From Desulfobacteraceae bacterium (GTDB lineage Bacteria; Desulfobacterota; Desulfobacteria; Desulfobacterales; Desulfosarcinaceae), in contig QZKV01000133.1 of assembly GCA_003599575.1 (NCBI GenBank), positions 1 to 64,000 of the forward strand: 64,000 bases of DNA. Reading direction: 5' to 3'. Below the pieces are notes generated by a model, which was given only the letters and a program-made list of their open reading frames with translations, was not told the DNA's origin and made no database searches. The position numbers and the translations under genes are program-made. Shown one piece after another: positions 59,320 to 64,000 of the stretch. How positions within the stretch are numbered: position 1 is the stretch's first letter; each line of letters opens with the position of its first letter.

Positions 59320-59544
59320 TCAGTTCGGATATTCTTGATATTCGGAATAAAACCCTTCTAAATCGGTCTTGATATTTCTCATGTCGCTCAGCGCCTGAGA
59401 GTTCTGAGCGCGCGCGCGGTACTTGGTGAACTGCGGGATGGCGATGGCCGCAAGGATGCCGATGATGGCGATGACGATCATCAGCTCGATCAGGGTAAAA
59501 CCCTTGTGGCCGCTCTCTTTCAGTTTTCGATACAAAGTGAACAT
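59320..59544 (-). CDS. pilA: Type IV pilin PilA, short (Geobacter-like)
   Basis: This 74-residue prepilin has a 15-residue leader ending GHKG, cut before [20 protein letters not shown], giving a mature chain of 59 residues. Length and sequence resemble the Geobacter sulfurreducens pilin (61 residues), with the hydrophobic N-terminal helix, then [20 protein letters not shown]. Aromatics at mature positions 1, 24, 27, 50, 51, 54 and 57 are dense near the end; the Geobacter Tyr32 is Gln here. Short pilins of this type lack the large globular domain, which may be supplied by the downstream small secreted protein. AAAGGAGG precedes ATG 59544. Confidence 0.88.
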   Translation of the reverse strand: MFTLYRKLKESGHKGFTLIELMIVIAIIGILAAIAIPQFTKYRARAQNSQALSDMRNIKTDLEGFYSEYQEYPN

Positions 59545-59633
59545 TGAAACCTCCTTTGACGTTGGGTTGCTTAAAGCCGTTATTGTCTGGGCGAGATTGC
59601 TTCTTGCTCGATCCGTTGTTGGCAAAGTCATTA

Positions 59634-59649
59634 TACAAGTCTTATGCCA
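59634..59649 (-). promoter_or_regulatory. Putative sigma-54 promoter of pilA
   Basis: On the minus strand TGGCAT-AAGAC-TTGTA occurs 90-105 bp before the pilA start, with GG and GT spaced by ten bases. Consensus for sigma-54 is TGGCAC-N5-TTGC. The -12 element has GT instead of GC, so strength is uncertain. It fits control by the PilR-type activator 3.4 kb away. Confidence 0.45.
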
Positions 59650-59798
59650 CACTTCAGTATAAAGTAGTGGTAACGTAAGCCTTCAAAATTACATAAATTT
59701 TTACGAATAGTATAATGAACATTGAATAGCGGCAAAAATTCAACCGAGGAGAGGTGACATTTATTTGGCAGCTTTGACAAATATTGTCACAAAAGGAT

Positions 59799-61208
59799 TC
59801 AATTACTCAATTCCTCTTGATAATCATCATCCGCATTGACAGACCAGACATCATGCTGGGCGCCTAAGACATTTTCGGCCGCCATGAGCGCGGTCACAAT
59901 CGAATGGTCCATATTGTTGTACTTGAAGAGACCGTAACGGCCGCAGAGGTATAGATTCCGGAACCTCGAAAGGTAATCTTTTATCACCGATAGGTGCTTT
60001 TTATAATCCGAATCGTAAACCGGGTAGCACTTGGCCATACGGATGACGAAGCCGTCGATAATATTTTGGGGATCCACCAATCCAAGCTTCGAGAGCTCTT
60101 GTTTGCCGAGTTCGATCAGATCATCGTCGCTTCGGGACCATAATTGGCCGCCTTCCCAGCAAAAGTATTCCAAGCCCCTGGATGATGAATTTTCATTGGG
60201 CACCATGTACGGACTCCAGTTGGCAAAGCACTGGATGCGACCCATGCGAACGGCGGGATCGTGGACATAGATCCACGTATCGGGCAGGAATTCAGGCTGG
60301 TCGATGAGCAGGTTGACGGTCAGCAAGGATCGATACTTCAGGGATCTGGCTGCATTGATGACGTCGCACGGCGGCTCCGGCGATAGTGACGATATGAGGC
60401 TGGTGATGGGCATTGTAGAGATAAAATGCGTTGCCGGCTCAAAGTGCGATTGGTCCTTGTTGACCCAGGTAACGCCTTTGATTCGTTCGTCGACATGATG
60501 TATTTCGTTGATTTTGTGTTCCATACAGAATGTCGCACCGTTGCGAGCCGCCTTTTCGGCCATTGCTTCGTACATCTGACCCGGGCCCAACCTTGGATAT
60601 TCGAATTCGTCAATTAGGGTTTTAATCACCCTTTTGGGCTTGAACAGAGCATTCATGATCGCGGAATAAAGGGACAGCCCCTTGATTCTTTGGGCCGCCC
60701 ATTCCGCCTGAATCTCCGAACATGGGATTCCCCAGACCTTCTCGGTGTAGGTTTTGAAGAAGGTATTGTATAGCTCCGCCCCAAAACGGTTGGATACCCA
60801 GTGCTCAAATGTAATTTCATTGGGATGCGGTTGAATCCTGGCCTTCAGGTAGCTTGAAAAAACGCGGATGGCACCGAGGGGCCCCAGTCCGAAAAAGGCG
60901 TTCATTGCCTGCAATGGATAATAAAAAAATTTGCCGTTGTAGTAGATGCGTGAAATTCTCGGCCGTTTCAGAAAATCATCGCCCAGAATTTCCCGCCAGA
61001 GGTCGTTGACCGCCTGAATTTTGGTAAAAAAACGATGGCCTCCGATATCGAACCGGTATCCTTTATAAGCAACCGTGCGGCTGATGCCGCCCACCACCCT
61101 GTCGGTTTCGAAACACTTTACAGGAATATTTTTATGTCTCAGGCTATATGTTGCGGCAAGTCCTGCGGGGCCGGCGCCGATAACGAAAACATCTTTTGAG
61201 GAATCCAT
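59799..61208 (-). CDS. NAD(P)/FAD-dependent oxidoreductase (UDP-galactopyranose-mutase/protoporphyrinogen-oxidase-like)
   Basis: This 469-residue flavoprotein opens with the FAD-binding VFVIGAGPAGLAATYSLRHK, then GGISRTVAYKGYRFDIGGHR, the family's motif. The C-terminal FAD-binding part includes NLYLCGRYGLFKYNNMDHSI. The fold is shared by amine oxidases, protoporphyrinogen oxidases and UDP-galactopyranose mutase. It precedes glycosyltransferases and probably works on sugar nucleotides or lipid-linked sugars. It is divergent from the GT2 gene. A definite reaction is not established. Confidence 0.82.
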   Translation of the reverse strand: MDSSKDVFVIGAGPAGLAATYSLRHKNIPVKCFETDRVVGGISRTVAYKGYRFDIGGHRFFTKIQAVNDLWREILGDDFLKRPRISRIYYNGKFFYYPLQAMNAFFGLGPLGAIRVFSSYLKARIQPHPNEITFEHWVSNRFGAELYNTFFKTYTEKVWGIPCSEIQAEWAAQRIKGLSLYSAIMNALFKPKRVIKTLIDEFEYPRLGPGQMYEAMAEKAARNGATFCMEHKINEIHHVDERIKGVTWVNKDQSHFEPATHFISTMPITSLISSLSPEPPCDVINAARSLKYRSLLTVNLLIDQPEFLPDTWIYVHDPAVRMGRIQCFANWSPYMVPNENSSSRGLEYFCWEGGQLWSRSDDDLIELGKQELSKLGLVDPQNIIDGFVIRMAKCYPVYDSDYKKHLSVIKDYLSRFRNLYLCGRYGLFKYNNMDHSIVTALMAAENVLGAQHDVWSVNADDDYQEELSN

Positions 61209-61645
61209 CCAAGTCCCCAGTCATAAAAAGGATAGAAATTATACTCACATGAGCTTAACAAAGGTCAATCTGCATTTCATTCCCCAAAAACAACAGAGCA
61301 GAGCATTATTATAAATAGGTTTTTTTCCTGCCGATACCAGCTTTAACATTCTCAAAAACAAGCCGCAACTGTGGCGTAAAAAATGAAGGATTGTCAGTCA
61401 TATACCTCTGGCAAGACCGGAGGCTTGAAAAATGTGAACCGCTCAAAGCGGTTGGAAAGATGGCCACCTCAAAGGTGGCGGACCGAAATGACGAGGGAAA
61501 CTCTTTTTGGGCAACAGGATCTAATGGTCGACAAAAAGGTGGATCTTCGATATGGATTATTGCGCAACTTGTGAGAGAAGCGGCTATAGTCCACATTGGA
61601 ATTGGTGGAATCAGCTTCGGCCAGACAGAAAACCGGAGTCAGCAG
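61209..61645. other. Leader with three tandem hairpins upstream of the GT2 gene
   Basis: The 437-bp gap between divergent genes holds CCTCTGG-CAAGA-CCGGAGG (61405-61423), AACCGCT-CAA-AGCGGTT (61437-61453) and GCCACCT-CAA-AGGTGGC (61463-61479). The last two are perfect 7-bp stems with the same CAA loop. The longer in-frame reading of the GT2 gene through this region is not protein-like. May be a 5' leader RNA or dispersed repeat. Confidence 0.6.
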
Positions 61646-62569
61646 TTGAAAGAAAACGAAAATACAGCGCCGGCCACCGTTTCAGTCATCATCCCCGTTT
61701 ATAATGAAGCGGAAACCATTCAGGATTTGGTTCAAGGGATCAAATCGCTTTACCCGGATTTCGAAATTATCGTAGTCAACGACGGCTCTACAGATGAGAC
61801 ATCCGAGGCCGCGGCCCGGGCCGGCGCCCGGGTATTGACCCATCCGTACAATATCGGAAACGGTGCCGCCATAAAAACAGGCATTCGGCACGCCACAGGG
61901 GATATCCTCGTTTTCATGGACGGAGATGGCCAGCATAAACCCGAAGATATCCGGACCATGCTCTCCTACTTCCCCGCATACGACATGGTGGTAGGACAAC
62001 GAACCCGAGAAGGACAGGCATCAGTGGGGAGATCGTTTGCCAACACCGTATACAATTGGCTTGCCACGTATGTAGCCAAAGTTGCGGTCAAGGACTTGAC
62101 CTCCGGATTCCGTGCGGTGAAGGCGGACATAGCCAAAAGTTTCATTTACCTGTTGCCGAACACCTATTCCTATCCAACGACTATGACCCTTGGTGTCCTC
62201 CGAGCCGGCCATAGCGTAAAATACATACCCATCCAAATCCAGAAGCGAAAAATGGGGAAAAGCAATATCAGGCTGTTTAGCGACGGCGTACGATTTTTCA
62301 TGATCATTTTCAAAATCTGTACCCTGTATTCCCCCCTGCGCATGTTTCTTCCGGTCAGCGCCTTTTTCTTCATGACTGGCTTTTTGTACTACATTTACAC
62401 TTTCTTGACGGACCACAGGTTCACCAACATGAGCGCGCTGCTGTTTTCAACATCGATTATCATTTTCATGATGGGGCTGATTTCCGAGCAGATCTGTCAG
62501 ATGCGTTTTGAACGACGGGCTGGATCGCGAACCCCCGTAGTCAGGAAACCCCGTGCAGGCGGATCATGA
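61646..62569 (+). CDS. Family 2 glycosyltransferase with C-terminal membrane helices
   Basis: This 307-residue GT-A fold enzyme opens ATVSVIIPVYNEAETIQDLV, with the nucleotide-binding NDGSTDETSEAAARAGARVL and the metal motif MDGDGQHKPEDI. Two membrane helices near the end (RMFLPVSAFFFMTGFLYYIY and ALLFSTSIIIFMMGLISEQI) resemble the DPM1/GtrB-type polyprenyl-phosphate glycosyltransferases. Start is taken as TTG 61646 with GGAG upstream. It overlaps the next gene (ATGA). It probably builds surface or lipid-linked glycans. Confidence 0.85.
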   Translation: MKENENTAPATVSVIIPVYNEAETIQDLVQGIKSLYPDFEIIVVNDGSTDETSEAAARAGARVLTHPYNIGNGAAIKTGIRHATGDILVFMDGDGQHKPEDIRTMLSYFPAYDMVVGQRTREGQASVGRSFANTVYNWLATYVAKVAVKDLTSGFRAVKADIAKSFIYLLPNTYSYPTTMTLGVLRAGHSVKYIPIQIQKRKMGKSNIRLFSDGVRFFMIIFKICTLYSPLRMFLPVSAFFFMTGFLYYIYTFLTDHRFTNMSALLFSTSIIIFMMGLISEQICQMRFERRAGSRTPVVRKPRAGGS

Positions 62570-63768
62570 TGCGAAAGCGGATTTTGGTCCTCACATCCAC
62601 GTTTCCACGGTGGCCGGGGGATAAGGAGCCCCCATTTGTCTTCGAGCTGTGCAGGCGATTGCAGCAAACCTTCGATGTTTTTATCCTGGCCCCACATGGC
62701 CCGGGGTCAAAACTGATGGAAACCATGGACGGCCTGAACATCCGTCGATACCCATATTTCTTTTCGAAATTCGAACACCTGGCCTATCATGGAGGGATTC
62801 TGGCCAATCTCAAGGAAAAGCCACTCCGGTACTTGTTGCTGCCTTTTTTTCTATCTGCCCAATTGCTCCATGTTTGCATCATGCTTCGAAGGCACAGAAT
62901 CAACCTGATTCATGCCCACTGGATATTTCCCCAGGGGCTCATAGCCGTAATCGCAACAATGCTGTCCGGAAAGAAAATCCCGATTCTTTGCACCTCCCAT
63001 GGCGGCGATCTCTATGGTTTGCAAGGACCGTTATTCAGAAAAATCAAAAAATGGGTTCTCGGAAAGGCAGCCGCGGCAACGGTGGTGAGCAGTGCGATGA
63101 AGGCAGATCTCACAAAAATCGGGGTAAGGCCTGGAAAGATTTCCGTAATACCCATGGGAGTGGATCTCCAAAACTGCTTCGTACCTGCCGGTAATCAAAC
63201 GAAAACCGGCTGTATTTTGTTCGTGGGCCGACTGGTGCCGAAAAAAGGTCTTCGCTTTCTGATCGAAGCAATGCCGGAGGTGCTTCGGTCACACCCGGAT
63301 ACCATTTTGAAGATAGCGGGCGACGGACAGGAAAAGGATTCACTCGTTCGATTATCCGAAAAGCTCGGCATCCGGAGCCGGGTGCACTTTGTTGGCTCCG
63401 TTGAAAACGAGTGCTTACCCACACTTTATCAGAGTGCGGACGCGGCGGTATTTCCTTTCGTAGTGTCAGAAGACGGCGATCGTGAAGGGTTTGGGTTAGT
63501 GGTGGTGGAGGCCATGGGTTGCGGGTGCCCAGTAATTGTATCGCATCTTCCCGCTATCAACGACATAGTCCTGGATGATCCGGGGACGGCAACGCTGGTG
63601 CCCCCCGGAAATGTGCGTGCCCTTGCAAGTACCATTTTGGACATTCGAAACGACGACAAACATGCCAAAAAAATGGGTGAATCAGCCAGGGCTTCGGTAA
63701 TGGAAAGGTTTGATTGGGAAATCATTGCGGAAAGGTATCGGGGATTGATTAAGTCATCGATGGTGTGA
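62566..63768 (+). CDS. Family 4 glycosyltransferase
   Basis: This 400-residue GT-B enzyme opens ILVLTSTFPRWPGDKEPPFV and carries GCILFVGRLVPKKGLRFLIE and the EX7E-like DGDREGFGLVVVEAMGCGCP. It transfers sugars from nucleotide donors with retention. It starts 4 bp inside the GT2 stop and is translated with it. A minus-strand partner oxidoreductase and a following gene (63893) suggest a polysaccharide cluster. Donor and acceptor unknown. Confidence 0.9.
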   Translation: MMRKRILVLTSTFPRWPGDKEPPFVFELCRRLQQTFDVFILAPHGPGSKLMETMDGLNIRRYPYFFSKFEHLAYHGGILANLKEKPLRYLLLPFFLSAQLLHVCIMLRRHRINLIHAHWIFPQGLIAVIATMLSGKKIPILCTSHGGDLYGLQGPLFRKIKKWVLGKAAAATVVSSAMKADLTKIGVRPGKISVIPMGVDLQNCFVPAGNQTKTGCILFVGRLVPKKGLRFLIEAMPEVLRSHPDTILKIAGDGQEKDSLVRLSEKLGIRSRVHFVGSVENECLPTLYQSADAAVFPFVVSEDGDREGFGLVVVEAMGCGCPVIVSHLPAINDIVLDDPGTATLVPPGNVRALASTILDIRNDDKHAKKMGESARASVMERFDWEIIAERYRGLIKSSMV

Positions 63769-63892
63769 ACTGTTTGGACCTCCTTTGCAGAATTATAAGA
63801 GAGGTTATAATCAATGCTTTTGCTTCTGAATTCGCCTGACTGCTATTTGGAAAACGATTTGCGGCTGTTTGCAAAATCGTTGGAAGGATAAA

Positions 63893-64000
63893 ATGGAAGA
63901 ACCGAACTTTCGCGATCGACGCCCTCATGCCGCGCTTAATCTACATTCACGCCGGCTCAAAGCAATGAAAATCGAACGTCTGCTGGATCTTGCATTGAAG
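63893..64000 (+). CDS. Start of a gene cut by the window end (possible methyltransferase)
   Basis: The first 36 codons begin MEEPNFRDRRPHAALNLHSR and end KIERLLDLALK. A GGA-rich site (AAGGATAAA) precedes ATG. The KIERLLDLA element is like the opening of many class I SAM methyltransferases, but too little is present for a firm call. It lies 125 bp after the GT4 gene. Confidence 0.4.
   Translation, partial: MEEPNFRDRRPHAALNLHSRRLKAMKIERLLDLALK

Overview
The window is about 57% GC and looks like a chromosomal segment of an anaerobic member of the Desulfobacterota, probably close to Desulfosarcina, Desulfatitalea or other Desulfobacteraceae. That placement is inferred from gene content: a molybdopterin/Fe-S/NrfD respiratory complex, a selenocysteine tRNA, a Geobacter-like truncated type IV pilin, FmdE and DGC-domain proteins, and an 4Fe-4S old-yellow-enzyme-type reductase. 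It was not confirmed by any database search.

Layout. 1-6.3 kb: a plus-strand respiratory operon consisting of the catalytic subunit (cut by the window edge), a four-cluster ferredoxin subunit, an NrfD membrane anchor and a TorD chaperone, followed by an FmdE-type protein and a molybdopterin-binding protein. 6.5-13.3 kb: a minus-strand stress/redox block under an ArsR repressor with small thioredoxins, a DGC protein, an Fe-S protein, a universal stress protein and a KefB-type antiporter. Three members of this block are visibly broken: a permease lacking its N-terminal half, a thioredoxin tail, and a CcdA with the middle of the protein deleted. 13.4-38 kb: ordinary chromosomal genes (FtsH, gamma-carbonic anhydrase, hydrolases, a dynamin-like GTPase, TatD, a reductase locus with its GntR regulator, RlmD, aconitase, a mercuric-reductase-like flavoprotein with a VTT membrane protein) ending in a cluster of translation/stress genes (baeRF-type protein, HPF with a cold-shock-like tail, a cysteinyl-tRNA-synthetase-like ligase with a degenerate KMSKS loop, and a DksA-BON fusion).

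38.35-48.11 kb: a 9.8-kb integrated element in the 3' end of the tRNA-Sec gene, bounded by a perfect 31-bp direct repeat. It carries a tyrosine integrase, an XRE repressor with an ImmA/IrrE protease, several small HTH proteins, a replication module (a Phg_2220_C-like protein with internal iterons, and DnaB) and one virion gene, a fused prohead protease-major capsid protein. No terminase, portal or tail gene was recognised. I read it as a compact phage satellite. It has paired putative integrase arm sites, palindromic operators, and a terminator sitting directly in front of the capsid gene.

48.2-64 kb: core genes (M20 peptidase, LarC, PgpA, signal peptidase I, PyrB, PyrC), then a pilin locus. 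A PilR-type sigma-54 activator faces a minus-strand set of a 59-residue mature PilA, a small secreted companion protein, an ABC transporter and a membrane-anchored helical protein. The window ends in a polysaccharide gene cluster (an NAD(P)/FAD oxidoreductase, GT2, GT4 and the start of a further gene).
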